A stretch of 64,000 nt of DNA from Candidatus Thorarchaeota archaeon (GCA_016840825.1 JAEORN010000036.1:7337-71336), one strand, 5' to 3'. Positions 52,501 to 59,892 are shown, counted from the stretch's first letter. The notes: generated from the letters alone by a model not told the origin. A program made the numbers and translations.

Positions 52501-52912
52501 GCTAGCAGAGTCACTCAGAGATCGTCTATGGGTTGTAACAGCAGCTACATCTGGATTAGCAACATACACAATCTCTCTAATTGGCTTTCAACCGTTGGCT
52601 AGTCTGTATCTTGCGGTGTTCGTAACCTCTTGGATTCTCTTTCCAGTGACATTCAAGATCTCGAAGTACCTCTTTGTTGCTCCTTTGTTCTTTGCATTGA
52701 CAGGCTTTGCTTTCACTTCTCTTATGGGTGAGTTCTTCCAAGGTCTTGCACTTGCTTTATCGCCATTCCTACTATTCATAGCTCTCTTTATCAAGGAACA
52801 TGAAAGTGAGAGACCTCGACTTGCATACGTCCGTCTAGCCTTGTTGCTAATTCTCTTGGGATCCATTGCTATATTTGGAATATCAATGGTTCCATTTCTT
52901 ATCCAGACTTGA
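46523..52912 (+). CDS. Giant polytopic membrane protein (2129 residues) with 11-residue repeat blocks
   Basis: One uninterrupted frame coding for a protein with about 60-70 hydrophobic helices by eye. Helix clusters are separated by cationic, glycine-spaced amphipathic blocks. In the clearest block (616-659) four consecutive 11-residue units read IGQKMMSALRK, IGNAIKGALLR, IGSTIKYALIR and IGGYIYRGAVW. Similar 11-residue runs occur at 889-932 and 1793-1825, and a weaker one at 412-433. A hydrophilic stretch (~255-290) is the only sizeable polar loop. No catalytic motif or known transporter signature is evident, and I do not recognise a family. No partner genes are co-directional. It may form a large membrane scaffold, lipid or glycan system; this is conjecture. 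Confidence 0.9.
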   Translation: MSEMGTEKAARVADMMQTVARLLVLVIIIPCAIWLAVFSLLAGIIPDQVVRGLFSLTFGLGLAGIIVARMRYPVRGSILTTMAAAAGAVSLAIFWNHIFTNLLILHIFLITLLGIIRYLRVKLEISYFKWIYIRTILALMIIISAPLPMIYLLYPMGYSILLLATLTCFDIWFYSLGTQYLLREARFGIINSFLPAIGVSLLLLESHIASSPEIYPFVTTSVFLLGFGASYLFSTQVFRFIQRAITLRPTKKFAVDLKREDLLRSVGIEIESEKQLVQQKQVEDAVWLIDRNHAQILSGISLLILASGIPAYFMWLVTGTSWINESLFLFLFAPLAILLTLLVVVPAPVMFRLAGVLKRSQESRIVKALGLLIVSVASFGLFIWMQFYLISLAIPMSIILFISGITGIFKEIRLLWRAAWLRISSTLRRIWTWVRQHYIIAGIVSDGIITGLILVVFLYPYSFASNMHQPLLFLIASSSLIFTLLGLVGISGIRTHPMKQVYTAGGFSALLLSLFAISYWYLSGTYDFYTAYSVASIWFICFGFLQAVKVSRKAISIPFAIGVIGFALNMYALEVQVSSYPFPLLSIGSILVVSGILLHREYMLAFTAFTHALSIIGQKMMSALRKIGNAIKGALLRIGSTIKYALIRIGGYIYRGAVWLGVQIVRFVLVLYALVLLYFIGQFGYGFIISTPEVDFLFLLSGLTLAFFILYTPSLLFKGIKEGRILLACILTIAFAFGILVFSLTSAVDMFIRVPFAVFLTLLILTSVRSRMHEKLQASLPVMTWMLFVSWFSAYVYQSFLPDFLLAISVSLFMAGAGCLPLRLNKKLVLVSSILYILLAIPAGTFVIFMLSDSNIFLTCFALGLFPAVIFYKQYIAGLRSLGHALVIAGNKMLDGLRYLGGRIAAGFHIIGHYILVGLRRIGSALAMAARYLLLVLATHFIIAVGLVSLCLTSFVLYYFLPILQILQFWEIQFILYFLLLSSIIWLPAVFLRRKDYERVLILSLALFAFAIGGISFLAFLIDFGLINSALLSFSFSAMIFGIGVPSLRRRNLPIVLSLASLLFFAISILSFDLLFSFGVSVVGLAFLSVPFLSTKHRWRIIYPIISVTILGSFFYSIVLPITGPLLAITSFALMETLFLMLPTQTRSWQIWWVFCFSSGYVLYSLIALMVNSGLISYLQFIIPVFAAIELLRVTPDIEYRFSEYSEILSIGRAGLLSLALFVILPTDFILISAQLTAFIFVSIICASLWSQVSLRTRFISLNITACSLSLLSGTYFILMRGFDVLISYYFAVIPILISLVYSAYLSEQKQNYWLILRALITVSASLVWYTGYRTIESLALGIPTALFTGSLVSARTPWSGIPQQGISKFLCYSTVVFIESVWIWHALLILLVPSPLFLVISSILLISSIIFPFTKNLSWIDFELVWDGISILTGITLGGLLSDWNLALLALPSNPLLTLGWGLSIFSLMSGSMIRYNEAAQGEPASEWISHKAWALSIPGWTLIGFSYSLVLGNTAYILGITALSFSAASIVYAAIHPQPSRTLHLVVNITVAVSLSYFAWIWLELIPLIERFSMTLLFWLILEIPTLGRNMYSGLHRMYSFVKLNSVNFALVLPIIVGVWFGTTFLFQASCPLLLGLDVRPCFQAISVAAVSIGIMYFIEGIFLNGSISNRVRTPSVALLGRGILILLLSYTLPEAFPDFELVLYLVAGSITFSLITMTAINLIYGFKKAANRSWMFAGFTMLPATYLGLTRFTEFAPILVISTAVVLTFIMETPFLRSQIAAAIAMISRFARSVSLALRNLGATISRVIRRFAYAVKVFFERFGYINWVAFSLIFTTGLSYFSGTFFCDILGMNQLSILYWMPRFSMPILILGLLLLTVAIIRRTVRTTFGVSCVLIALAGGSMTATTWLFEHGFVLLAIATGMILICFGGLSVLFERKADGKLVSLLWIPIPASVGLVIINFLGTSTLALTLSFMFTSLILLLSTYTRLLAESLRDRLWVVTAATSGLATYTISLIGFQPLASLYLAVFVTSWILFPVTFKISKYLFVAPLFFALTGFAFTSLMGEFFQGLALALSPFLLFIALFIKEHESERPRLAYVRLALLLILLGSIAIFGISMVPFLIQT
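47756..47821 (+). repeat. Weak 11-residue repeat block in giant protein
   Basis: Residues 412-433 of the giant membrane protein read as two 11-residue units, IRLLWRAAWLR and ISSTLRRIWTW, cationic and amphipathic, in the same position relative to helix clusters as the better repeats further on. Confidence 0.4.
48368..48532 (+). repeat. Hendecad repeat block, five units
   Basis: Encodes residues 616-670 of the giant protein: four clear 11-residue units starting with Ile-Gly and ending with Lys, Arg or Trp, and a fifth, weaker unit (LGVQIVRFVLV) that merges into the next membrane helix. The consensus is roughly IGxxIxxALxR. Confidence 0.75.
49187..49318 (+). repeat. Hendecad repeat block, four units
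   Basis: Encodes residues 889-932 of the giant protein: AGNKMLDGLRY, LGGRIAAGFHI, IGHYILVGLRR and IGSALAMAARY. Same 11-residue register and Gly at position 2 as the block 273 residues earlier. Confidence 0.7.
51899..51997 (+). repeat. Hendecad repeat block, three units
   Basis: Encodes residues 1793-1825 of the giant protein: FARSVSLALRN, LGATISRVIRR and FAYAVKVFFER, followed by a partial unit starting FG. The register matches the other blocks, though the second-position Gly is less strict. Confidence 0.6.
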
Positions 52913-52921
52913 CGGAATACC

Positions 52922-53398
52922 TCAGTAATCCTTCTCTGAGCAATAACCTCTTAGATTCCTACCTGGCGTGCCATGGAACGTTCTTCCTTCCCCGCTCAAA
53001 GGCCTTCTTTTTCGATCTCTTCGACCCATGAAAGGTTTACTCATATCTAGATGCATACCTAGACTCTCAATGGGATGATCAACAGGTATGAACTCTCCAC
53101 TCATACCCCTTGCTAAGCGCATTGAATAGTCATAGATTTGAACCCTCCCATTCCTGAGAAGATAGCTCTTTCCTACGTCCACAAAATCAACTTCATCATT
53201 CCACAGAGTGAGAATGATTCTTGCTGTATCGTCTGCTACGATGATATCTGATATCTGATGTTTTCGGCCTGTTTTTTTGGAAGTTACGATTCTGGGTTCT
53301 TCCATACCTATGACTTGAAAGAGAACATTAACCTTACCTGTATCTTCTGTGAAATCTGCGATTTTTGAGAGATTGCCAATTGTTTCATCTAATGACAT
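52922..53398 (-). CDS. ssb: OB-fold single-stranded DNA-binding protein
   Basis: A 158-residue protein with one OB fold: VNVLFQVIGMEEPRIV, a loop TSKKTGRKHQISDIIVADDT, then RIILTLWNDEVDFV and SYLLRNGRVQIYD. This matches the short archaeal SSB/RPA-like proteins with a single DNA-binding domain. The C-terminal tail is basic and Gly-rich (GRRDRKRRP) rather than acidic as in bacterial SSB, and contains no zinc finger. It converges with the giant membrane gene, stops 9 bp apart. Confidence 0.85.
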   Translation of the reverse strand: MSLDETIGNLSKIADFTEDTGKVNVLFQVIGMEEPRIVTSKKTGRKHQISDIIVADDTARIILTLWNDEVDFVDVGKSYLLRNGRVQIYDYSMRLARGMSGEFIPVDHPIESLGMHLDMSKPFMGRRDRKRRPLSGEGRTFHGTPGRNLRGYCSEKDY

Positions 53399-53564
53399 CT
53401 GAATTTCACGTCAGAATCTTGTTCCATTTTTTCCTTTATGAACACCTACAAGCTGTAACTGAGAATATTCACATAAATTTCGAAAAGGACGTTAAACAAT
53501 AGACATCGATTTTAGAAAAGTGCATTTTTCACTATATCTTCTGAAAATGAATGTATACGATAGA

Positions 53565-53624
53565 ATTCGAACACCCAGAGTTCGAATCCGAACATGAAAT
53601 CGCCAATTATGTGCAATGGCGATT
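53565..53624 (+). promoter_or_regulatory. Two hairpins in the hydrogenase upstream region
   Basis: ATTCGAAC (53565-53572) pairs with GTTCGAAT (53580-53587) across 7 nt, and AATCGCCA (53598-53605) pairs with TGGCGATT (53617-53624) across 11 nt. Both are perfect 8-bp stems within 130 bp upstream of the hydrogenase start. The first includes TTCGAA twice. They may be operators or a structured leader. The GTTCGAATCC word recalls a tRNA T-arm but no tRNA fold surrounds it. The rest of 53399-53688 shows no gene. Confidence 0.4.
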
Positions 53625-53688
53625 CCTCAAGAGTTATGTCCAAAAAAAACTCAGCGAATGCGAACCTTTGGCAAAGGAATGATGGTGA

Positions 53689-54750
53689 ATGTTGACATAT
53701 ACCCTTCGAAAAGATGAGATGACAAAACTCGTCGAGACTCTCAAGGAAGAGTATGATGTGTATGGTCCTGTCCCGAAGCGAACATCTCATGTGTTTGCTC
53801 GATTGGATGACCCAACCAAACTTGACCTTGATTATGATTCTACGATAATGTCACCAAAGAAGTATTTCACTCCGAGCAATCAAATTCTCATGCGTGTCAG
53901 CATGAAGAATATGACAATTGAAGATACCGTGAATGAGATACAGACAGAAAAGCCGCGAGTTATTCTAGGGCTGCATCCATGTGATATTCATGGAATATCA
54001 TTTCTCAATCGAGTCTTTATTAGGGGTTACAAGGATCCTTACTATGAAGCATACAGAGAGAATACAGTCATTATTGGATTGAACTGCTTAGAGCCATGTA
54101 AATACGGATTTTGTCGTTCTGTTCACAAGAACTATGTTCATGAAGGATATGATCTGTTCCTTACTGAAATCTCTAGTACTCACTACTATGTTCATATTGG
54201 CACACCAAAAGGAGACCGACTACGTGTATCTGCTCCTGAGTTTTTCAAACTTGCTACTGATGAGGATAATCATTCATTCAGAATTGCTATGAGTAAAAAG
54301 CATGAGAATCTCCCTCTTGCATTGCATATTGAGAATATACATGAAAGCTTAGACATGGCATGGGATGATGAGATTTGGAATGAACTTGGTGAGATATGTA
54401 TGAATTGCGGCTCTTGTGCTATGGTTTGCCCGACTTGCTATTGTTTCGATGTTCAAGATAAGATGGATCTTACACTATCAGAAACAGAGAGGACTCGAAA
54501 GTGGGATACCTGTCTTTTCTATGATTTTGCTCTTGCTGCTGGAGGTCATAACTTCAGAAAAGATCCTGCTGCTAGATTGAAGTACAGATTCTACCATAAG
54601 TTTCGAGGAGCGATAGAGGAGCAAGGGGAAATCGGATGTACCGGGTGTGGTCGTTGCATTGAAACATGTCCTGCAGGAATAAGCATCAAGGATGTTCTTC
54701 AAAGGATCCAAGAAAGTTGGGCTGTTCTACCAGCACAAGGAGGTCTTTGA
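53689..54750 (+). CDS. hydB: Group 3b NiFe hydrogenase (sulfhydrogenase) beta subunit
   Basis: A 353-residue Fe-S subunit that links the NAD(P)H-reactive gamma subunit and the hydrogenase module in the cytoplasm. Features are the GLHPCDIHG segment, a CLEPCKYGFC cluster-like motif, and two ferredoxin motifs, CMNCGSCAMVCP (~238) and CTGCGRCIETCP (~320). The start is an ATG directly after an in-frame TGA, with AAAGGA upstream. It leads the beta-gamma-delta-alpha operon. Confidence 0.92.
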   Translation: MLTYTLRKDEMTKLVETLKEEYDVYGPVPKRTSHVFARLDDPTKLDLDYDSTIMSPKKYFTPSNQILMRVSMKNMTIEDTVNEIQTEKPRVILGLHPCDIHGISFLNRVFIRGYKDPYYEAYRENTVIIGLNCLEPCKYGFCRSVHKNYVHEGYDLFLTEISSTHYYVHIGTPKGDRLRVSAPEFFKLATDEDNHSFRIAMSKKHENLPLALHIENIHESLDMAWDDEIWNELGEICMNCGSCAMVCPTCYCFDVQDKMDLTLSETERTRKWDTCLFYDFALAAGGHNFRKDPAARLKYRFYHKFRGAIEEQGEIGCTGCGRCIETCPAGISIKDVLQRIQESWAVLPAQGGL

Positions 54751-54751
54751 A

Positions 54752-55600
54752 ATGCAAGTAGAAATGATAAGAGACAATGAATACGTGCCCGAAGTCGCAA
54801 CACTTGTGAAAAAAATCAAGATGACCAAGCGTGAATCCCTATTCGAGTTCAAATTCGACGATCCTATAGTTCAAAGTCTATTCACCTACATCCCTGGTCA
54901 ATTCGTACAATTGAGTATCTTTGGAGTTGGCGAAGCTCCCTTCGCTCTTTCCTCCACTCCTACTAGAAGAGACGTGATTCAACTGGGAGTGAGGAAAATT
55001 GGTGATGTTACCGATGCTCTTCACAAACTTGAAGAAGGAGCCCAAGTTGGCATCCGTGGACCATATGGAAATGGCTTCCCTATGAACAGCATGAAAGGTC
55101 ATAACATCCTTTTTGTTGCTGGAGGAATGGGTCTCGTACCTCTGCGCTCAGTTGTAAACTTTGTAGCAGATAACCGAGGTGACTATGGTAAAGTAACCAT
55201 CTTCTCAGGAGCGTGTCTTCCTGAAGAACGTGTTTTTGTTGAGGAGATAGAAGGCATATGGCCCAAGGTCCCGAATTTTGAGGTCCATCAAACCGTTGAC
55301 GCATGTCATGAGGACTGGACTGGAAACGTCGGTGTTGTTACTACACTATTCAGCAAGTGTTTGGTTGATTCTACTAACACAGTAGCAGTGGTCTGTGGTC
55401 CTCCCATAATGTACAAGTTTGTTGTTCAAGATTTGCTTAAACTAGGATTCGCGAAAGATGACATCTTTCTCTCCCTAGAACGTCGAATGAAATGTGGTAT
55501 TGGTAAATGCGCACATTGTCAAGTTGGTCATAAGCTAACTTGTGTTGATGGGCCAGTGTTCACTTACTTTGAGGCTGAACGCCTCATTGAGAGTATCTAG
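54752..55600 (+). CDS. hydG: Group 3b NiFe hydrogenase gamma subunit, FAD/NAD(P)-binding
   Basis: A 282-residue ferredoxin-NADP reductase-type protein from the ATG at 54752, 1 bp after the hydB stop with AGGAGG upstream; the frame extends upstream only inside hydB. It has the FAD loop APFALSSTP, the NAD(P) loop FVAGGMGLVPLRS, a CGPPIMYKF segment and a C-terminal [2Fe-2S] motif CGIGKCAHC-x7-C. It would exchange hydride with NAD(P)H and pass electrons to the beta subunit. Confidence 0.92.
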   Translation: MQVEMIRDNEYVPEVATLVKKIKMTKRESLFEFKFDDPIVQSLFTYIPGQFVQLSIFGVGEAPFALSSTPTRRDVIQLGVRKIGDVTDALHKLEEGAQVGIRGPYGNGFPMNSMKGHNILFVAGGMGLVPLRSVVNFVADNRGDYGKVTIFSGACLPEERVFVEEIEGIWPKVPNFEVHQTVDACHEDWTGNVGVVTTLFSKCLVDSTNTVAVVCGPPIMYKFVVQDLLKLGFAKDDIFLSLERRMKCGIGKCAHCQVGHKLTCVDGPVFTYFEAERLIESI

Positions 55601-55607
55601 GAGGCAA

Positions 55608-56384
55608 ATGAAGATGGCAAATAAACCCAAGGTAGGTATCTTTGGCTTTACTGGGTGTGCAGGTTGTCAGCTGAATATCCTGAATCTTGAAGATCATATT
55701 GTCGACCTTTTGGGACTTGTGGACATCACAACATGGGTGATGGCTAAAGGTGAGAATTCCCCGGGACCATGGGATGTAGCAATTATTGAGGGTTCTATTG
55801 CAAAAAGCAGTGAGATTGAAAGAATCAAGAAGATACGTGAGAATTGTACCATCCTCGTTGCAGTGGGATCTTGTGCTACTCATGGCGGTCTTCCTGCAAT
55901 GAGGAATGTGCGGGACACTGACATGATGGTCCATACAGTATATGGAGAAAACATAGACCAATTAGATGTTCTGAGCAAAATCATGCCAGTATCACATTAT
56001 GTGAAGGTTGATGCAGCACTACCTGGATGTCCGATGGACAAATTTGAGTTTGTCGAAGCAGTGAAGGCAATAGCGATTGGGAAGACCCCATTCGTTCCTA
56101 ATTATGCGGTCTGCTACGAATGTAAAATCCGCGAGAATGCTTGTTTACTAAAGGAAGGTAAATTCTGCATGGGTCCTGTTACACAAGCTGGATGCAAAGC
56201 ATTATGCCCAAGCAATGGGACAACTTGCGAAGGCTGTCGAGGACCTGTAGCTCAGGTTAACTTTACTGCAGAATACACGATACTCAAGGAACTAGGTGCG
56301 ACACCTGAGGAGATTAAACGACGCTTCTTGAAATATTGCTCATCGATTGCTGATATGCCAGAATACCAGGAGTTGAGCTTCTAA
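55608..56384 (+). CDS. hydD: Group 3b NiFe hydrogenase small (delta) subunit
   Basis: A 258-residue small subunit from the ATG at 55608, preceded by GGAGG; the frame is open earlier only within hydG. Proximal cluster ligands are visible in GCAGCQLN, GSCATHGG and LPGCPMDK. A Cys-rich C-terminal part (CKIRENAC, CMGP, CKALCP, CEGCRGP) would bind medial and distal [4Fe-4S] clusters. It relays electrons between the NiFe site in the alpha subunit and the flavin module. Confidence 0.93.
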   Translation: MKMANKPKVGIFGFTGCAGCQLNILNLEDHIVDLLGLVDITTWVMAKGENSPGPWDVAIIEGSIAKSSEIERIKKIRENCTILVAVGSCATHGGLPAMRNVRDTDMMVHTVYGENIDQLDVLSKIMPVSHYVKVDAALPGCPMDKFEFVEAVKAIAIGKTPFVPNYAVCYECKIRENACLLKEGKFCMGPVTQAGCKALCPSNGTTCEGCRGPVAQVNFTAEYTILKELGATPEEIKRRFLKYCSSIADMPEYQELSF

Positions 56385-57664
56385 TGACAGAGAGTAATAT
56401 CGAATTAAAACACATTGCGCGTGTTGAGGGACATGGTTCACTCTACGTAACTACAAAAGACAACAGACTAGTGGATGTTCAGATGGCTGTAGACGAAGGT
56501 GCCCGTCTGTTTGAAGCTTTCTTGGTAGGTCGAGAATTCAAAGAGGTTCCGGAAATCGCTTGTCGTATCTGTGCTATCTGTTCAGCTTCACACAGAGTTG
56601 TATCAACAAAAGCCGTTGAGAAGGCGATGGGGATTCAGGTTTCTGAACAGGATACCGATCTTAGGAGACTCTTGATTTGGGGTGAGTACATTGAATCACA
56701 TATTCTTCATGCACTGTATCTTGCATTACCTGACTATGTTGGACATGAGAGTGTGATATCTGCACTAGCTGACTTTCCTGATGTTGTAAGGATAGCATTA
56801 AAGCTCAAGAAACTCGGTAACGATATACAAATCCTTACTGGTGGTCGTGAAGTTCATCAAGTTGCGGTTCAGGTAGGCGGATTCTCAATATATCCTGAGA
56901 AATCAGAACTGATGAAAATGAAGGACCGCCTAGTTGAAGCTCGAGCTGACTTGCAGAAATGTGTGGATGTGTGGGCGACTCTTGATGAGATACCTTTCGA
57001 ACGAAAGACTGAGTTTATGGGTCTTCGCCGTGATGATGAATATGCATTGGTCGATGGAGATCTAGCAACTCTGGGAGGCGTTCGTGTTCCTGTTGAGGAT
57101 TACCAGAAACTTATCACGGAGAAGAGGCCAATTTACAGCCAAGCTAAAGCTTGTGAGCACAAAGGAGAAGCTTTCTTTGTAGGAGCTCTTGCTCGATTGA
57201 ACATCAACAGGGACCTCCTTTTGCCATTCGCCAAGGATGTTCTTGATCAGCTACGTATCAAATTGCCGAGCTACAATACTTTCCACAACAACGCAGCACA
57301 ACTCATCGAAACTGCACAGGTATTTGATATGGCAGAGCATACAATAGAGAAGTTGCTGAAGTCTGATCTTGAATGGCATGAGCCAGAGGTTGTACCCAAG
57401 GCTGGAAGAGGCACCCACATTACAGAAGCACCTAGAGGTTCCCTGGTTCATTCCTATGAGTTCGATGAAAAGGGTCTCTTGAAGAAGGCAAATATCATCG
57501 CCCCAACCACAATGAACTACGTTAACATGGAGGAAGATGTACGTGCCTTTTTCCCACAGATAGCTAACAAGCCTAAGGATGAATTAATGTTCAATCTGAA
57601 CCGTTTAATTAGAGCATACGATCCTTGCATTAGTTGTTCTTGTCATATGGCTGAGGTTAGATAG
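56384..57664 (+). CDS. hydA: Group 3b NiFe hydrogenase large (alpha) subunit
   Basis: A 426-residue catalytic subunit. The NiFe ligands are in RICAICSASH near the N terminus (~61-70) and DPCISCSCHM at the C terminus. Only MAEVR follows the last His, a short tail consistent with processing by a maturation protease. The start overlaps the hydD stop by one base. Group 3b enzymes are cytoplasmic, reversible NADP-linked hydrogenases, some with sulfhydrogenase activity. No hyp maturation or protease gene lies in the window. Confidence 0.94.
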   Translation: MTESNIELKHIARVEGHGSLYVTTKDNRLVDVQMAVDEGARLFEAFLVGREFKEVPEIACRICAICSASHRVVSTKAVEKAMGIQVSEQDTDLRRLLIWGEYIESHILHALYLALPDYVGHESVISALADFPDVVRIALKLKKLGNDIQILTGGREVHQVAVQVGGFSIYPEKSELMKMKDRLVEARADLQKCVDVWATLDEIPFERKTEFMGLRRDDEYALVDGDLATLGGVRVPVEDYQKLITEKRPIYSQAKACEHKGEAFFVGALARLNINRDLLLPFAKDVLDQLRIKLPSYNTFHNNAAQLIETAQVFDMAEHTIEKLLKSDLEWHEPEVVPKAGRGTHITEAPRGSLVHSYEFDEKGLLKKANIIAPTTMNYVNMEEDVRAFFPQIANKPKDELMFNLNRLIRAYDPCISCSCHMAEVR

Positions 57665-57672
57665 AAACACTT

Positions 57673-57703
57673 TGAGGAGGACTCACCTCCTCATCCCTAT
57701 TTT
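57673..57703 (+). terminator. Hairpin plus T-run after hydrogenase operon
   Basis: TGAGGAGG (57673-57680) pairs with CCTCCTCA (57686-57693) across ACTCA, followed by TCCCTATTTTTCTC. It lies 9 bp after the hydA stop and likely ends the operon. Confidence 0.65.
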
Positions 57704-57773
57704 TCTCTTTAGTACTATTCATAAGTAGGATTTGCATACTCTGTTGATTTGTTAGGGTCCGGAATGAATCTAG

Positions 57774-58175
57774 ATGACTATACGTGTCTTACTCGTGGAT
57801 GATGATCCTGCAGTTTCAAAGTTGATTGGTATCTATCTTAGAAGCTACTTGGATGATTTCATGATAGAAGCAAAGTCAAGTGGAGAAGAAACAATCGATA
57901 TGATCAAAGAACTGATTGAATCCAACCGCAGGGAGATGCTTCCAAACCTCACCGTTCTGGATTATCGGATGCCTGGAGTCGGTGGACTTGAGGTTGCTGC
58001 TGAGATTTCAAGCCTTGGACTGAAGAATATCTATCTCATGACAGCATATCTCTCCCCAGAGCTCATTGCGGCTGCTCAACTTGCTGGTGCAAAAGGGATA
58101 ATGAAGAAAAGCGAAGGATTTCAAGAGTTGGCGAAGAAGATAGCTGAGATTGCTCGAGCTATATCTCCGCAATGA
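57774..58175 (+). CDS. Stand-alone response-regulator receiver domain
   Basis: A 133-residue CheY-like protein: acidic pocket DDD near residues 9-11, phosphoacceptor Asp in VLDYRMPG (~62), Thr in LMTAY and Lys in IMKKSE. There is no output domain, so it would signal through a partner protein or phosphorelay. No histidine kinase is encoded in the window. The next gene's earliest possible start (58150) overlaps its end, but a better start lies 80 bp downstream, so co-transcription is likely. Confidence 0.88.
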   Translation: MTIRVLLVDDDPAVSKLIGIYLRSYLDDFMIEAKSSGEETIDMIKELIESNRREMLPNLTVLDYRMPGVGGLEVAAEISSLGLKNIYLMTAYLSPELIAAAQLAGAKGIMKKSEGFQELAKKIAEIARAISPQ

Positions 58176-58257
58176 AGTCCGTCTATATCTGTATACAAAA
58201 CCCTTTTCAGAATGCAAGATACTAACAACACCTCTATTAGAGCATGGAGGTTCAAGG

Positions 58258-59850
58258 TTGGCACGCTTGCGTTCAAGACATCTCATCCTGTTATTAGCAG
58301 GATTCCTTGTGTTACTTGTCATTTCAGGGATGAATACTGCTCAAGCTGATACTTATGGTGGAGAATGGATCGAAGATGAAAAGCTTCACATCGACCTTAG
58401 ATTTGATGACAGGTCGATTACATCTGCAACCAATGATTCTACAGCAATTATCGTTCCTAGAGATCAACCTATGTTGATATATCTAGATGTTAACATCACG
58501 AATGATGTACCAATACTCATGAATGGGAGTATCGTTTTCTATTACAACGACATTCCAGTATTGCCTATTGTGATACAAAGTCCATATGATAATTCTACAA
58601 CAGTATTAGTTCCAAGTGATCCAGCATACGACCCTCCTCCTGTTACCTATCTATTCAATTTGAGTCAATACCTTGAGCTTGGACCTATTGACATCATCAC
58701 TGGTATCTTTGAGGCAAGATTGAACTTCTTTTACTCCGAGGTTGACCCAACTGATAGTGTCCGATCCAGTGTGCTACACCAGATAAGTAGAGAGTTCTAC
58801 TTCCGTTTACAAACAGACAATATTATCCAAGTAATTACTTCTGTCGCTGGAATCGCTACAACAGCTTCCACCGTTGGAGCTGTTGCAGGATTCACAGGTA
58901 ATATTCGGGCAATATTGGAGGCAATCCAGACCTCGCATAAGGTTCGTAGCATTCAGAAGAAGGCGTCTGAAATTCGATCGTTACCCAACCTCACAGTATT
59001 AGGAGCGTTACCTCTTCTCTTCTCTATTATCGCTTCTTATGTAAAAGTCAAGAAGAAGAAGAAGGACGAAGATGTATCTGAAACGGATGATAGTGCAGTT
59101 AGTGAGTATATTCTACGACAACGGATAAGAGAAGTCGCACCAGACGCATGGCGAGGTGACAAATGTCCTCAATGCAAGCGGAAATGGGACAAAAAAACCA
59201 ATACCTGCAAGAAATGCAAGATTAGCGAGAATGAAGCTCGAGATGCATATACAGAGCTTCTAGTAAAAAGAAGTGAAAGAGCAGTTAAGGTCATGGGTAA
59301 GAAGAAATCTCTCTCCATACGAAAACTAGCCAAGCAACTCAAATCCAATGAATATAATGCAGGTGTAATTGGTGCCGCTATGGTTGATACTGATGTGACA
59401 GAGATTCAGAAAGTTGAAACACCTTTCAGGAGTTTCGTTCTCAACATCGGTGGACTCATCTTCTTGGTGCTGACTTGGCAGCAACTCCTTGGTGGAGCTT
59501 CCAGTCAATTCCAAACAACTCTCACTTTGGTAGGAGCTGGAATGTCTCTTGCAGTAATTGTTGCATTATACTTCGCTCGCAAGATTCAGATTGAGAAGCT
59601 ACGAGTTGAAGTCGAAGCGGGCGGCAAGATGCTACCAACTGCTGCAGAACGCGTAGCTGAGAAAGAACCAGCACCACCCGCCTTGGAGGAGCAACCATCT
59701 ATTGAAACAGATTATGAAGATGAATCTGAGGATATAGAAGAAGATGTTTCTGAAGATTCTTATGATGAAGATTCGGAACCCTCTGACTGGGACGATAGCG
59801 ATGATTCTGACTCTCGAACTCCTGAAGAGTTAGATAAAGAGCGAAAGTAA
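58258..59850 (+). CDS. Membrane protein with extracellular domain, zinc ribbon and acidic tail
   Basis: About 530 residues from a TTG at 58258 with GGAGGT upstream (the frame is open to 58150). Order: signal/anchor helix (~5-28), a beta-rich outside domain of ~170 residues, hydrophobic helices around 200-220 and 255-275, a cytoplasmic part with a zinc ribbon (CPQCKRKW and CKKCK), then two more helices (near ~405-440) and a tail of Asp, Glu and Ser (~465-530). No known family. It follows the receiver protein, so it may be a sensor or an adhesion-linked protein under its control; this is speculative. Confidence 0.78.
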   Translation: MARLRSRHLILLLAGFLVLLVISGMNTAQADTYGGEWIEDEKLHIDLRFDDRSITSATNDSTAIIVPRDQPMLIYLDVNITNDVPILMNGSIVFYYNDIPVLPIVIQSPYDNSTTVLVPSDPAYDPPPVTYLFNLSQYLELGPIDIITGIFEARLNFFYSEVDPTDSVRSSVLHQISREFYFRLQTDNIIQVITSVAGIATTASTVGAVAGFTGNIRAILEAIQTSHKVRSIQKKASEIRSLPNLTVLGALPLLFSIIASYVKVKKKKKDEDVSETDDSAVSEYILRQRIREVAPDAWRGDKCPQCKRKWDKKTNTCKKCKISENEARDAYTELLVKRSERAVKVMGKKKSLSIRKLAKQLKSNEYNAGVIGAAMVDTDVTEIQKVETPFRSFVLNIGGLIFLVLTWQQLLGGASSQFQTTLTLVGAGMSLAVIVALYFARKIQIEKLRVEVEAGGKMLPTAAERVAEKEPAPPALEEQPSIETDYEDESEDIEEDVSEDSYDEDSEPSDWDDSDDSDSRTPEELDKERK

Positions 59851-59860
59851 ATAGATACGA

Positions 59861-59892
59861 ATATGGGCAACGAAGGTAATTGTTGCCCATAT
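59861..59892. terminator. Bidirectional hairpin between convergent genes
   Basis: A perfect 11-bp stem (ATATGGGCAAC at 59861-59871 with GTTGCCCATAT at 59882-59892, 10-nt loop), flanked by T-containing sequence on the + side, in the gap between two convergent stops. It probably ends both transcripts. Confidence 0.65.

Noticed and set aside
53560..53600. Possible tRNA, because GTTCGAATCC resembles a T-arm
   Set aside because: No acceptor, D-arm or anticodon stems can be folded around it; the word is one arm of a simple inverted repeat.
53512..53790. 92-codon ORF on the - strand over the hydrogenase promoter
   Set aside because: It overlaps the clear hydB start and the tandem hairpins, lacks family features, and looks like a shadow frame.
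54692..54751. Earlier start for the hydrogenase gamma subunit
   Set aside because: It overlaps hydB in another frame; the ATG at 54752 has an AGGAGG site and matches the family start.
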